A DNA stretch of 11,736 bases from Thermoplasmatales archaeon (GCA_014874235.1 JACWAC010000030.1:1-11736), one strand, 5' to 3'. Counted from the first letter of the stretch, positions 1-7,735 are shown. Numbers and translations are program-made. The notes: generated by a model not told the origin, from the letters alone.

Positions 1-1
1 A

Positions 2-214
2 GACTACACCGATTTCAAGGGACAGAAGTACAACCCCGAGATAGGAATATTCGGGATGGACGTGGTCGTAACCTTCAGGAGGAGCGGAGGTTACAGGGTG
101 GCGAGGAGATGGCTGTTACCAAGGCCGGTGCCGAAGAAGATCAGGGTCAAAAGGGAAGAAATGATGAAATTCATGAAGGAAAACTACGACGTCGAGATAC
201 TGGAGGTGGGCTGA
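2..214 (+). CDS. rpl5: Ribosomal protein L5 (uL5), C-terminal part, truncated by window edge
   Basis: The first 70 codons readable in this frame end at TGA 212-214; the start lies upstream of the window. The visible part contains GIFGMDVVVTFRRSGGYRVA followed by a basic stretch (RRWLLPRPVPKK), the usual C-terminal block of archaeal L5, which binds 5S rRNA and the central protuberance of the large subunit. The tail MMKFMKENYDVEILEVG is the expected archaeal ending. The next gene, rps14, starts on the base after the stop codon, as in the L5-S14-S8 order of archaeal spc operons. Family assignment is from recognised motifs and gene order. Confidence 0.93.
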   Translation, partial: DYTDFKGQKYNPEIGIFGMDVVVTFRRSGGYRVARRWLLPRPVPKKIRVKREEMMKFMKENYDVEILEVG

Positions 215-376
215 ATGGCACAGACAAAGCTTGCCCCGAAGAAGAAGTACGGGAGGAAGGAAGGTTGCGAGCGGTGCGGAAGGAAGAGGGGTCTTGTGAG
301 AAGGTACAACCTGCATCTCTGCAGGCAGTGCTTCAGGGAGATCGCTCCCGAACTCGGTTTCGAGAAATATTCGTGA
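215..376 (+). CDS. rps14: Ribosomal protein S14 (uS14), zinc-binding archaeal type
   Basis: This is a 53-residue protein, a normal length for the short zinc-containing S14 of Archaea. It belongs to the head of the small subunit, where it contacts 16S rRNA near S3 and S10. Four cysteines form two CxxC pairs (Cys18/Cys21 in CERC and Cys36/Cys39 in CRQC), which in this family coordinate one zinc ion. The sequence between them is strongly basic, and the ending ELGFEKYS is typical. ATG 215 directly follows the rpl5 stop codon, so translational coupling is likely. GGAGGTGGG at 203-210 overlaps the end of rpl5 and serves as ribosome binding site. The gene is easily missed because it is shorter than 60 codons. 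Confidence 0.96.
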   Translation: MAQTKLAPKKKYGRKEGCERCGRKRGLVRRYNLHLCRQCFREIAPELGFEKYS

Positions 377-385
377 GGTGAAATA

Positions 386-769
386 ATGGGAGATACGTTA
401 AACGATGCACTGATTTCCATAAAGAACGCTTCCAAACTGGGACGACAGGAACTCGACGTAAGGGCATCCAACCTGGTTGGGAGGGTGCTGAGGGTATTTC
501 AGAAGTACGGCTATATTGACGAATACGAATACGTGGAAAACGGGAAGGGCGGATTGTTCAAGGTTAGGGTAGCGAAGACGGTGAACAACTGTGGTGTCAT
601 AAAGCCCAGGTTCTCCATAAAGAGGGACGAGCTCGAGAGGTGGGAGTCCAGATACCTGCCGGCGCAGGATATCGGAATTCTTGTCATCTCTACAACTTCG
701 GGCGTGATGAGCAACACAGAGGCAAAGAAGAAGGGAACTGGAGGAAAGGCGCTTGCCTTCATTTATTGA
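386..769 (+). CDS. rps8: Ribosomal protein S8 (uS8)
   Basis: A 127-residue small-subunit protein that binds helix 21 of 16S rRNA and is a primary assembly protein. The N-terminal motif DTLNDALISIKNA is the S8 signature, and the C-terminal half has the conserved GILVISTTSGVMSN block followed by a GTGGKALAFIY ending, as in archaeal S8. Length is normal for Archaea (about 130). A ribosome binding site, GAGGTGA at 375-381, overlaps the end of rps14 and sits 4 bases before ATG 386. It lies between rps14 and rpl6, the standard order. Confidence 0.97.
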   Translation: MGDTLNDALISIKNASKLGRQELDVRASNLVGRVLRVFQKYGYIDEYEYVENGKGGLFKVRVAKTVNNCGVIKPRFSIKRDELERWESRYLPAQDIGILVISTTSGVMSNTEAKKKGTGGKALAFIY

Positions 770-779
770 GGTGATGTGA

Positions 780-1313
780 ATGGAGAGAACTATAGAGGTA
801 CCGCAAGGGGTGAAGGTCAGGTTGGATGGTTTCGATTTCGAGGCACAGGGACCGAAGGGGAAAGTCAGCAAGAAGTTCAGAAACGAATACGTTGCAATGG
901 AACTTAAGGACAAGAAGATCAGGATATTTACCAAGAGGGAGAAGAAGACAGACATCGCTGTGGTGGGGACGTGGGACAGCATAGTCAACAGCGCATTCAT
1001 CGGAGTGACGAAGGGGTTCATCTACACAATGAAGATCGTTTACGCCCACTTTCCCGTTAAGGTGACGGTGAAGGGGAACGAGGTCCACCTGGACAATTTC
1101 CTCGGTGAAAAGAGCGCGAGAAAGATAACGGTTGGATCCGATACCAAGGTCACGGTGAAGGGAGACATGGTCACGGTTGAGGGAAGTGATCTAGAGGCTA
1201 CAGGAAATGCAGCAGCTAGGATAGAGAGGATGAGCAAGATCAAAGGGTTCGATCCGAGGGTATTCCAGGATGGGATATACATAGTGAGGAAGGGTGACGT
1301 CATTGAAGGCTGA
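780..1313 (+). CDS. rpl6: Ribosomal protein L6 (uL6)
   Basis: A 177-residue large-subunit protein of the factor-binding region near the sarcin-ricin loop. It begins with MERTIEVPQGVKVRLDGFDFEAQGPKGKVSK, showing the family's GPKG element in the first repeat; the second repeat carries HFPVKVTVKGNEVHLDNFLGEK, characteristic of archaeal/eukaryal L6 (L9e). Length agrees with archaeal L6 proteins (about 175-185). The start is fixed by GAGGTGAT at 768-775, four bases before ATG 780. Its 3' end overlaps the beginning of rpl32e by 20 bases if the upstream GTG of that gene is used. Confidence 0.97.
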   Translation: MERTIEVPQGVKVRLDGFDFEAQGPKGKVSKKFRNEYVAMELKDKKIRIFTKREKKTDIAVVGTWDSIVNSAFIGVTKGFIYTMKIVYAHFPVKVTVKGNEVHLDNFLGEKSARKITVGSDTKVTVKGDMVTVEGSDLEATGNAAARIERMSKIKGFDPRVFQDGIYIVRKGDVIEG

Positions 1314-1698
1314 ATTGGATCACGAGGGAAAGAGGCTCCTGGGTATGAGGAATAGGATGAACAGGAAGAGACCGGAGTTTCACAGACAGGAGTGGTTCAG
1401 GTACAAGAGGCTAGGCACTTCCTGGAGAAAGCCCAGGGGAAAGCATTCAAAACTGAGGGAGAAGAAGGGATACAGACACGCATTCGTCGAGTCGGGATAC
1501 AGGGGACCTGTTAGGGTCAGGGGCCTCCATCCATCAGGATTCCAGGAGGTATACGTTTCGAACATCGCTGACCTTGAGAGGATCGATCCCAAAACGCAGG
1601 CAGCGAGGATCAGTTCAACGATAGGTATGAAGAAGAGAAGGATCATACAGGAGAAAGCCAAGACCTCTGGCATAAGACTCCTGAACGAGGTGAAATGA
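1294..1698 (+). CDS. rpl32e: Ribosomal protein L32e (eL32)
   Basis: A 134-residue archaeal/eukaryal-specific large-subunit protein with no bacterial counterpart. The core RKRPEFHRQEWFRYKRLGTSWRKPRGKHSK matches the L32e signature (PxFxRQxxxRxKRLxxxWRKPRGxxSK). The middle block GYRGPVRVRGLHPSGF is also typical. The chosen start is GTG 1294, inside the end of rpl6, with GAGG at 1286-1289 as a possible ribosome binding site. An in-frame TTG at 1315, just after the rpl6 stop, would shorten it by seven residues and cannot be excluded, since the N-terminus is poorly conserved. It lies between rpl6 and rpl19e, the usual archaeal order. Confidence 0.94.
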   Translation: MTSLKAELDHEGKRLLGMRNRMNRKRPEFHRQEWFRYKRLGTSWRKPRGKHSKLREKKGYRHAFVESGYRGPVRVRGLHPSGFQEVYVSNIADLERIDPKTQAARISSTIGMKKRRIIQEKAKTSGIRLLNEVK

Positions 1699-1699
1699 T

Positions 1700-2155
1700 A
1701 TGCCCACACTGAGTCCACAGAAAAGGATGGCGGCTTCCATAATGAAGTCCGGAAAATCGAGGGTGTGGATGGACACGAAGAGCGTTGACGACATAGCGGA
1801 GGCAGTGACGAGGGACGACATCAGGAAGCTGATCAAGAGGAACGTCATCCAGAAGAGGACAGCAAAAGGGAATTCGAGGGCAAGATTCAGGAATGCAAAG
1901 GCGCAGAGGAACAAGGGCAGGAGAAAGGGTCAGGGTTCGAGGAAGGGAACTAAGAATGCCAGGGATCCAAGGAAGAGAAAGTGGATAAGGAGCATCAGGT
2001 CGATGAGGAATGCCCTGAAGGAAATGAGGGAATCGGGGAAGATTACGAGGTCCGACTATAGGGTCTTCTACAAGAAGATCAAGGGTGGGACGTTCAGGAG
2101 CAAGAATGCACTGCTCCTCCACATGAGGGAAGAGGGAGTCCTCAAGGGTGAGTGA
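1700..2155 (+). CDS. rpl19e: Ribosomal protein L19e (eL19)
   Basis: A 151-residue archaeal/eukaryal large-subunit protein, rich in Arg and Lys, that spans rRNA domains and in eukaryotes helps form an intersubunit bridge. The N-terminus LSPQKRMAASIMKSGKSRVW matches the family pattern (L..QKRLAA.ilk.G..RvW). It is followed by DDIAEAVTRDDIRKLIK and the basic central helix GRRKGQGSRKGTKNARDPRK. The conserved DYRVFYKKIKGGTFRSK block is near the C-terminus. GAGGTGA at 1687-1693 lies six bases before ATG 1700. The start falls one base after the rpl32e stop codon. Confidence 0.97.
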   Translation: MPTLSPQKRMAASIMKSGKSRVWMDTKSVDDIAEAVTRDDIRKLIKRNVIQKRTAKGNSRARFRNAKAQRNKGRRKGQGSRKGTKNARDPRKRKWIRSIRSMRNALKEMRESGKITRSDYRVFYKKIKGGTFRSKNALLLHMREEGVLKGE

Positions 2156-2156
2156 G

Positions 2157-2654
2157 ATGAAGTCAAGATACATTATGCCGCTGAAGAGGAGGAGGCTGAA
2201 GAGGACCGACTACAGGAAGAGACTCGGGCTCATAAAGGGAGGAATGCCGAGGGCTGTGATAAGGAAGTCGATCAAGAACGTGAATGTGGACATTGCCGAA
2301 TATGCAGTCAACGGAGACAGGATCGTTGCCCACGGCTCCACGATCGAACTGAAGAAGTTCGGTTGGAAGAGTCCCACGGGAAACACACCCTCTTCGTACC
2401 TCGCAGGGTACTTAGTGGGTATCAGGGCGAAGAAGAAGGGGATCAAGAAGGTCATAGTCGACCTCGGAAGGCAGAAGGTCATCAAGGGGGGTAAGTTGAT
2501 GGCAAGCGTCCAGGGGATAGTTGATGCGGGCGTGAAGGTGCCGGTCGACAAGAAGTTCCTGCCACACAAGGACAGGCTGGCAGGGAAGCACCTGAAGACG
2601 GTACTGGAGAATTCTATTGATGAAGTTAAGAAAGTGATGGAGGAATCACAGTGA
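2157..2654 (+). CDS. rpl18: Ribosomal protein L18 (uL18)
   Basis: A 165-residue 5S rRNA-binding protein of the central protuberance. The N-terminus [22 protein letters not shown] matches the archaeal L18/eukaryal L5 opening, where about eight residues normally precede the RRR cluster. The middle block [27 protein letters not shown] is the family hallmark (TGNT.aAYLtG.laG.ra...g). I chose ATG 2157 over the in-frame GTG 2148 because GGTGA at 2147-2151 lies five bases before the ATG and because it gives the usual N-terminal length; the GTG overlaps that ribosome binding site. ATG 2175 is possible but would remove the normal leader residues. It ends in a 4-base GTGA overlap with rps5. Confidence 0.95.
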   Translation: MKSRYIMPLKRRRLKRTDYRKRLGLIKGGMPRAVIRKSIKNVNVDIAEYAVNGDRIVAHGSTIELKKFGWKSPTGNTPSSYLAGYLVGIRAKKKGIKKVIVDLGRQKVIKGGKLMASVQGIVDAGVKVPVDKKFLPHKDRLAGKHLKTVLENSIDEVKKVMEESQ

Positions 2655-3337
2655 CTAAGGAAGCTATAGAGTGGATACCGAAAACGAGACTGGGGAAGAT
2701 GGTCAAAGAAGGAAAGCTCAAGACCATCTCCGATGTTCTGAGAACTCATATGCCGATAAGGGAGCCTGGAATAGTAGATACCCTGGTTCCGAACATCGAG
2801 GACGAGGTCATTGAAATAAAGATGGTCCAGAAAATGTCGGATTCTGGTAGGAAGGTCAAGTTTGCAGCGACCGTCGTGATCGGCAACAAGGACGGTTATG
2901 TCGGAATGGGTCACGGCAAGGCGAAGGAAACCGGGGATGCGATACAGAAGGCCATAGGGAATGCCAAGATCAACCTTATCGAAATCAAGAGAGGGTGCGG
3001 ATCGTGGGAGTGCGGTTGCGGCAGGAGCCACACGCTTCCGTTCAAGGTCATGGGTAAATCCGGTTCTGTCAGGGTTTCCCTGAAGCCTGCACCGCAGGGG
3101 GTAGGTCTGGCGATAGGCGACATACCGAAGAAGGTTCTTTCGATAGCCGGAATTTCAGATACCTGGGGATTTTCTGAGGGACACACGAAGAGCACCGTGA
3201 ACTTTGCCTACGCGACGTTCAACGCACTCAAGGAGACGGCTAAGTTCAAGATAAATGAGAAACTGAACCTCAGTACTCCGATATACAAGGGAGGTGTGAT
3301 GAATGTTAGCAGTGATAAAGGTCAGAGGAAGCAATAA
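2651..3337 (+). CDS. rps5: Ribosomal protein S5 (uS5)
   Basis: A 228-residue small-subunit protein that helps control decoding accuracy. The N-terminal double-stranded-RNA-binding-like domain (about residues 55-120) includes [20 protein letters not shown] and [18 protein letters not shown]. The C-terminal domain begins near residue 128 ([20 protein letters not shown]). The archaeal-type linker between them has three cysteines (Cys116, Cys121, Cys123 in [11 protein letters not shown]), often seen in archaeal S5. The start is GTG 2651, overlapping the rpl18 stop in GTGA, with GGAGG at 2639-2643 seven bases upstream. The last 35 bases overlap rpl30 in another frame. Confidence 0.97.
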   Translation: MTKEAIEWIPKTRLGKMVKEGKLKTISDVLRTHMPIREPGIVDTLVPNIEDEVIEIKMVQKMSDSGRKVKFAATVVIGNKDGYVGMGHGKAKETGDAIQKAIGNAKINLIEIKRGCGSWECGCGRSHTLPFKVMGKSGSVRVSLKPAPQGVGLAIGDIPKKVLSIAGISDTWGFSEGHTKSTVNFAYATFNALKETAKFKINEKLNLSTPIYKGGVMNVSSDKGQRKQ

Positions 3338-3785
3338 GACTGATGTGGACATACGAATGGCATTCAGGGAGCTGAGGCTCAACAGGAACAACCATCTCGT
3401 GCTGGTGGACGAGTCGCAAATCGGTCAGGTCAGGAAAGCAAAGGACTACGTGACGTGGGGGGAGATAGACGAGGAACACCTCATCAAGCTACTCCAGGAG
3501 AAGGGAAGGATCACGGGAAACAAGCCACTCAGCGATATCGTTATAAAGGAACTCGGTTTTGCGACGCTCGAGGAGATGGCATCCAAGCTACTTGACGGAA
3601 GCCTGAGGGTAAAGGATATCGAATCCATGAAGCCCGTCTTCAGGATGAACCCTCCGAGGAGAGGGTATCATTCAACGAAGAGGACCGTCAAAACGAAGGG
3701 AGCACTGGGGTACAGGGGAAAGGACATAAACAAACTGATAGACGCTATGCTGGAAGGTGGTAAGAGTGGTCAGGGAGAAAACTAA
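3303..3785 (+). CDS. rpl30: Ribosomal protein L30 (uL30), long archaeal form
   Basis: A 160-residue large-subunit protein of the archaeal L30/eukaryal L7 type, much longer than the roughly 60-residue bacterial L30. The N-terminal ferredoxin-like L30 core starts [21 protein letters not shown]; the archaeal extension includes [20 protein letters not shown] and ends in [24 protein letters not shown], strongly conserved in Archaea. ATG 3303 lies inside the end of rps5. Its ribosome binding site GGGAGGTG at 3289-3296, six bases upstream, confirms the 35-base overlap. The 3' end overlaps rpl15 by 20 bases. Confidence 0.96.
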   Translation: MLAVIKVRGSNKTDVDIRMAFRELRLNRNNHLVLVDESQIGQVRKAKDYVTWGEIDEEHLIKLLQEKGRITGNKPLSDIVIKELGFATLEEMASKLLDGSLRVKDIESMKPVFRMNPPRRGYHSTKRTVKTKGALGYRGKDINKLIDAMLEGGKSGQGEN

Positions 3786-4206
3786 GAAGCTCAGGGGAGG
3801 AAGTTACGGACGGGGGCACAAGGCCGGCAGAGGCAAGGGAAAGAGAGGGGGAAAAGGAATGGCCGGCCTCGGAAAGCACAGGTGGATATGGATGCTGATA
3901 AACATGCCAGACCACTATGGTGTACACGGATTCACGAGACATGCCCAGAAGGTCGACGTCAGGTCCATAAACGTGGGCGACATCGACAGGACTTCCAATA
4001 GACTGATCGAGTCGGGTATTGCACAGGTCGAGGAAGACAAGGTCAGGGTCGACCTTGAAAAGATGGGTTATTCCGTCCTCCTAGGCGGAGGACAGGTAGG
4101 GAGACCATTCATCATCAAAGTGGGAAAGGCAACAGGGAAGGCAATAGAGAAAATTAAGAGTGCAGGGGGAGAGGTAGAAACGAATGGTGGAGATAAAGAG
4201 GAATAG
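3766..4206 (+). CDS. rpl15: Ribosomal protein L15 (uL15)
   Basis: A 146-residue large-subunit protein (eukaryal L27a type) that acts late in subunit assembly. The N-terminus [20 protein letters not shown] and the glycine/lysine-rich run that follows are diagnostic of archaeal L15. The middle block DHYGVHGFTRHA corresponds to the conserved GKxGF element region, and the C-terminal half carries LLGGGQVGRPFIIKVGKAT. I chose GTG 3766 over GTG 3757 because it gives the typical opening MVRxxTKKLRG and has GGTGG (3756-3760) five bases upstream; the longer form would add three residues. It overlaps rpl30 by 20 bases and secY by 23 bases. Confidence 0.95.
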   Translation: MVREKTKKLRGGSYGRGHKAGRGKGKRGGKGMAGLGKHRWIWMLINMPDHYGVHGFTRHAQKVDVRSINVGDIDRTSNRLIESGIAQVEEDKVRVDLEKMGYSVLLGGGQVGRPFIIKVGKATGKAIEKIKSAGGEVETNGGDKEE

Positions 4207-5941
4207 ATTAGTTTCCATACCTCTGATTCTCGTATTCGCGCTTAACGTATATATTAACTACAGGTACGTTAATTACAGCATTCCCAACGCTGCAATAATG
4301 TCCCTCTTTCTTTCTCCTCTTTATTATCTAGCTTATCTGCTCCTATCCTACACGGGCGAAGGATCGAAGCTCTACGGCTGGAAGAATCTCGTCGAGAGGC
4401 TACCTGCGGTAAAGAAACCCGGCAGGCACGTTCGTTTCAAGGAGAAGTTCCTCTGGACCGCGCTGGTACTGATAATATACTTCGCTCTCTCGAACATATT
4501 CGTGTACGGACTCGAAAAGTCGCAGATAATAGATGTGTTCGCACAGTTCCGTACGATCTTCGCCGGACAGGCGGGGTCGATAATGGATCTGGGAATAGGT
4601 CCAATAGTCACCGCGAGCATCATAATGCAGCTGTTCGTGGGCGCAAAGATCATTAACATAGACCTGACGAAGGGTGAAGACAAGGCACTCTACCAGGGAG
4701 CACAGAAACTCCTGGTAATCATAATGATATTCGTCGAGGCAATACCTCAGGTGTTCGGTTATCTGCCGCCAGACCCGGCAATAATTTCGGCCCTGAACGG
4801 GGCTATACCCGGGTATGGGCTAATGCTGGCGAGGATGCTCATAATTCTCCAGATCTTCATGGGTTCATACCTGCTGTTCTTCATGGATGAGCTCGTCTCT
4901 AAGTGGGGAATCGGCTCCGGTGTTTCGCTCTTCATCGCTGCGGGTGTCTCGCAGGCTCTCATACTTGGTACCCTGAACTGGGTGCCAGTCAGTACGAGCA
5001 GCGCACTTTCAATCATAAACCCTCCGAGCGGTGCCCTTCCGAAGACCTTCTATTTACTGGGCCACTTCAGTTCCGCCCAGCTCTTTTCTGGTGGACTCGA
5101 GAGGATATTGTTTGCACCTCCCAATCCGCTGATAGCACTGGCGGGAACGATATTCATATTCTTCCTGGTCGTTTGGGCACAGACGGTCAAGGTTGAACTG
5201 CCACTCGCTCACGAGAGGGCGAGAGGTGCCAGGGGAAGGTACCCGATTCAGCTGATGTACGCATCCAACATACCCGTCATACTCGCCGCTGCGGTGCTCG
5301 CTAACCTGTCCATGTGGTCACTGCTTTTCTGGACAAATCCGTCCCTCGCTCACGTTCCGATTCTTGGTCACGATTTCCTCCTTGGAGCATATCCCTCTTC
5401 GTCTCTTGCGTCCACGCTCAACATACAGCAGACCACTCCAATCGGAGGACTGGCGTGGTATCTCGCGAACCCGAACGGTATTTCTAACTGGCTATTCCCG
5501 ATGCTGCAGCCTTCAATCTACAAAACGCAGCTGCTCAGCCACCCGCCATGGGAAATGGGAATTCATGTACTCGCATACGTCACTTTCATGGTCGGCGCAT
5601 CTGTGATGTTCGCGAAATTCTGGATTGAGACAACGAACATGAACTCGGAGGGAGTCGCAAGACAGATCCAGAGCTCGGGGATGCAGATCCCCGGTTTCAG
5701 AAGGGACCCCAGGGTCCTCAAACGTGTCCTGGACAAGTACATACCGGCCATCACCGTTTTCAGCGGAGCGGCCGTGGGAGCCCTTGCGGCAGGAGCTGAC
5801 CTGATCGGGACGGTTGGCAATGCATCGGGTACAGGTGTGCTGCTGACGGTAGGGATAGTCATTCAGCTCTACCAGGCGATGGGCAAGGAACAGCTGACAG
5901 AGATGTATCCATTCATGAGAGACTTCTTCGGAGGGTTGTAA
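4184..5941 (+). CDS. secY: Protein translocase subunit SecY with N-terminal two-helix extension
   Basis: The central channel subunit of the SecYEG/Sec61 translocon in the cytoplasmic membrane, passing or inserting nascent proteins. Archaeal SecY hallmarks: RFKEKFLWTALVLIIYF (residues 84-100, first canonical helix), LGIGPIVTASIIMQLFVGAK (136-154), EAIPQVFG, KWGIGSGVSLFIAAGVSQ (240-257), VKVELPLAHERARGARGRYP (336-353) and the ending GTGVLLTVGIVIQLY. The predicted 585 residues exceed the 430-490 usual in Archaea. About 65-80 extra residues at the N-terminus hold two hydrophobic stretches (about 10-25 and 36-55), and external loops around residues 265-310 and 385-455 also look long. ATG 4184 overlaps rpl15 by 23 bases, with GAGGT (4171-4175) eight bases upstream. 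ATG 4298 (Met39) is a possible internal start. Confidence 0.97.
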   Translation: MVEIKRNRLVSIPLILVFALNVYINYRYVNYSIPNAAIMSLFLSPLYYLAYLLLSYTGEGSKLYGWKNLVERLPAVKKPGRHVRFKEKFLWTALVLIIYFALSNIFVYGLEKSQIIDVFAQFRTIFAGQAGSIMDLGIGPIVTASIIMQLFVGAKIINIDLTKGEDKALYQGAQKLLVIIMIFVEAIPQVFGYLPPDPAIISALNGAIPGYGLMLARMLIILQIFMGSYLLFFMDELVSKWGIGSGVSLFIAAGVSQALILGTLNWVPVSTSSALSIINPPSGALPKTFYLLGHFSSAQLFSGGLERILFAPPNPLIALAGTIFIFFLVVWAQTVKVELPLAHERARGARGRYPIQLMYASNIPVILAAAVLANLSMWSLLFWTNPSLAHVPILGHDFLLGAYPSSSLASTLNIQQTTPIGGLAWYLANPNGISNWLFPMLQPSIYKTQLLSHPPWEMGIHVLAYVTFMVGASVMFAKFWIETTNMNSEGVARQIQSSGMQIPGFRRDPRVLKRVLDKYIPAITVFSGAAVGALAAGADLIGTVGNASGTGVLLTVGIVIQLYQAMGKEQLTEMYPFMRDFFGGL

Positions 5942-6505
5942 ATGAGAGTAATAATTGGTGGAATATCCGGAGTCGGGAAGACCACAGTGATGGACGAGCT
6001 TGTGAAGGAGGGATTCAGGGTCGAGAACTACGGAGACGCAATGCTGAAGGAAGCCATGTCGAAGGATTATGCAAAGAACAGGGACGAGCTGAGGAAACTT
6101 CCAGTCGATAAACAGAAGGAGATACAGAAGCTCGCTGCAGAGAGACTGGCCCAGTTCAACGAAGTCATCATCGACACCCACTTTTCTATAAACACCAATG
6201 GTGGATACCTGCCGGGTCTCCCCGTGCACGTACTTGATGAGCTCCATCCCGATCTTTTGATTTCTATAGAGGCGGACCCACTGGAGATATTCGAGAGGAG
6301 GAAGAATGACCCGAGGAGAAACAGGGACAGGGACTCACTCGAAAGGATAAGGTCCCACCTAGAGGCAAACAGGAACTATGGGATAACTTATTCTGCGATG
6401 ACAGGTTCTCCACTACTGGTCGTCATGAACGAGAATGGCAAGGTAAAGGAAGCTTCTGCTAGAATTATCTCTGTCATCAAGCAGCACGACGGGAGCGGAC
6501 CATGA
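5942..6505 (+). CDS. adkA: Archaeal adenylate kinase (AdkA family)
   Basis: A cytosolic kinase of 187 residues that interconverts ATP + AMP and 2 ADP, of the archaeal AdkA family rather than the bacterial Adk type. The P-loop is GISGVGKTT at residues 7-15 with Lys13. The family-specific block DTHFSINTNGGYLPGLP spans residues 78-94, and an arginine-rich lid region (NDPRRNRDRDS) spans 122-132. Length matches the family (about 190). ATG 5942 directly follows the secY stop codon, with GGAGG at 5930-5934 seven bases upstream. Placement between secY and a DUF106 gene is conserved in many Euryarchaeota. The final codons share a 4-base ATGA overlap with the next gene. Confidence 0.95.
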   Translation: MRVIIGGISGVGKTTVMDELVKEGFRVENYGDAMLKEAMSKDYAKNRDELRKLPVDKQKEIQKLAAERLAQFNEVIIDTHFSINTNGGYLPGLPVHVLDELHPDLLISIEADPLEIFERRKNDPRRNRDRDSLERIRSHLEANRNYGITYSAMTGSPLLVVMNENGKVKEASARIISVIKQHDGSGP

Positions 6506-7218
6506 GCCAGAGACCTGCTCGCCCTCCGCAGACCAGGGAACAGCAACAGGCAATGTCCTCTGGAATGAGGACGCAGATGCTCTACATGCTGGTGATGTTC
6601 CTGCTGCTCTTCGTTTATACCATACCGACTCTCAGGGCGATATTTGCAATACCGATGACCTATATTCTTCAGCCTGTCATCGGGTTTGGTTACACCCTCC
6701 CTCTTTTCACAATCCTGGGCGCAGCCCTGATAACTGGCTTCGTGAACACAATAGCCAGGCACTTCTTCACCGATTATTTCGGGATGGCAGAAATGCAGCA
6801 CAAGAACAGGAAACTCCAGGAGAGATACAGGGAAGCCATGCGGTCGAGGAACAAGGCTGAGATGGACGCTGTCAGGGCGGAACAATCTAGATCAATGCAG
6901 GATTCAATGAAGCTCACACAGCAACAGATGAAACCCACCTTCGTAACTCTGATACTCACCGTTTTCATCTTCGCGTGGCTCTACAATTTCATGTTCGCGG
7001 TTGGAACATATAAGAGCGGTATCTATGCTTTCATCACCACTCCGTTTGGCCAGGGGAGCATGCTTTTAACCTTCCACGGGTTTTACATCTGGCTCGGAAT
7101 CTACTCGCTTTTCTCGCTCGTGTTCGTCTATCCGCTTCAGTATGGTCTAAAGCTCTGGTACATGAGTCGGAGTGTAAAGAATGAGGGTAACTATATCCGG
7201 TCCGCCGGGCAGCGGTAA
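6502..7218 (+). CDS. DUF106/EMC3-like membrane protein (YidC/Oxa1 superfamily)
   Basis: A 238-residue membrane protein of the archaeal DUF106 family, related to EMC3 and TMCO1 and to bacterial YidC/Oxa1; the Methanocaldococcus homologue MJ0480 is described as a YidC-like insertase. Hydrophobic segments lie at about residues 27-44, 65-83, 145-165 and 188-212. A charged, probably coiled-coil stretch (about 95-143, KNRKLQERYREAMRSRNKAEM) sits between the second and third, as expected for this fold. The position next to secY fits a role in inserting membrane proteins with or beside the translocon (inference). It starts at ATG 6502 in an ATGA overlap with adkA, GGGAG at 6491-6495 upstream, and its last 38 bases overlap cmk. 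Confidence 0.9.
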   Translation: MSQRPARPPQTREQQQAMSSGMRTQMLYMLVMFLLLFVYTIPTLRAIFAIPMTYILQPVIGFGYTLPLFTILGAALITGFVNTIARHFFTDYFGMAEMQHKNRKLQERYREAMRSRNKAEMDAVRAEQSRSMQDSMKLTQQQMKPTFVTLILTVFIFAWLYNFMFAVGTYKSGIYAFITTPFGQGSMLLTFHGFYIWLGIYSLFSLVFVYPLQYGLKLWYMSRSVKNEGNYIRSAGQR

Positions 7219-7735
7219 GACTACGGTTGCTGAGATTGTAGGCAACAGGATGTCTTACGAGCTGGTCACGGGTGGCAAGATTTTCAGGGAGAAGGCAAAC
7301 GAGATGAATATCTCCCTTGCAGAGCTTGGAACAGAGGCGGAAAAGGATGGCAAATACGACAAGATGCTCGATGGATTCCTGCTGGACGTACTGAGGAACA
7401 GGGAAAATGTGATAGTCGAATCCAGGCTTTCGGGATGGCTCTGCCGTCTGAATGGAATAGATGCTTTCAAGATATTTGTAGATGCGAGTGAAGAGGTCAG
7501 GCTTGAGAGGATTAAGAATTCGATCATCCACAGGAAGGAGGAGATGGGCGACAACCTCCTGTCTCAGATGAGGGAAAGGGAGGAGAGCGAATGGGAGCGT
7601 TACAAGAAGTACTACGGGATAGACTACAGGGACACATCGATTTATGACCTGGTGGTCGATGCAAGTTATGACAGTGCTGAAGAAGTCGCGGAGGTGATAA
7701 TCTCTGGCCTCAATCTTCGGGAAAGAACCAGCTGA
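7181..7735 (+). CDS. cmk: Cytidylate kinase, archaeal type
   Basis: A cytosolic kinase of 184 residues that phosphorylates CMP/dCMP with ATP. The P-loop GPPGSGKTT covers residues 7-15. The archaeal CMK features are present: GGKIFREKA near residue 31, LAELGTEAEKDGKYDKMLD (47-65) and VIVESRLSGWL (77-87). Length matches the family (about 180). The protein starts inside the end of the DUF106 gene, 38 bases before that gene's stop, with GGAGTG at 7169-7174 six bases upstream. Many archaeal operons place rpl34e before cmk and rpl14e after it; neither gene is present here. The 3' end contains the ribosome binding site and start of cbf5. Confidence 0.94.
   Translation: MRVTISGPPGSGKTTVAEIVGNRMSYELVTGGKIFREKANEMNISLAELGTEAEKDGKYDKMLDGFLLDVLRNRENVIVESRLSGWLCRLNGIDAFKIFVDASEEVRLERIKNSIIHRKEEMGDNLLSQMREREESEWERYKKYYGIDYRDTSIYDLVVDASYDSAEEVAEVIISGLNLRERTS
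7690..7698 (+). promoter_or_regulatory. Perfect Shine-Dalgarno sequence for cbf5, inside cmk
   Basis: GGAGGTGAT at 7690-7698 matches the complement of the archaeal 16S rRNA 3' end. It lies inside cmk, six bases before CTG 7704, and an in-frame stop (TAA 7698-7700) just follows its core. No ATG, GTG or TTG in the cbf5 frame occurs until TTG 7833, so this site is the main evidence for the CTG start. Confidence 0.75.

Noticed and set aside
2210..3031. 273-codon open frame on the minus strand
   Set aside because: It lies antisense to rpl18 and rps5, which are certain by motif; no ribosome binding site or recognisable domain was seen, and such long antisense frames arise from their codon use.
5513..6247. 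244-codon open frame on the minus strand
   Set aside because: Antisense to the 3' part of secY and to adkA; rich in His, Cys and Arg, as expected of a shadow frame.
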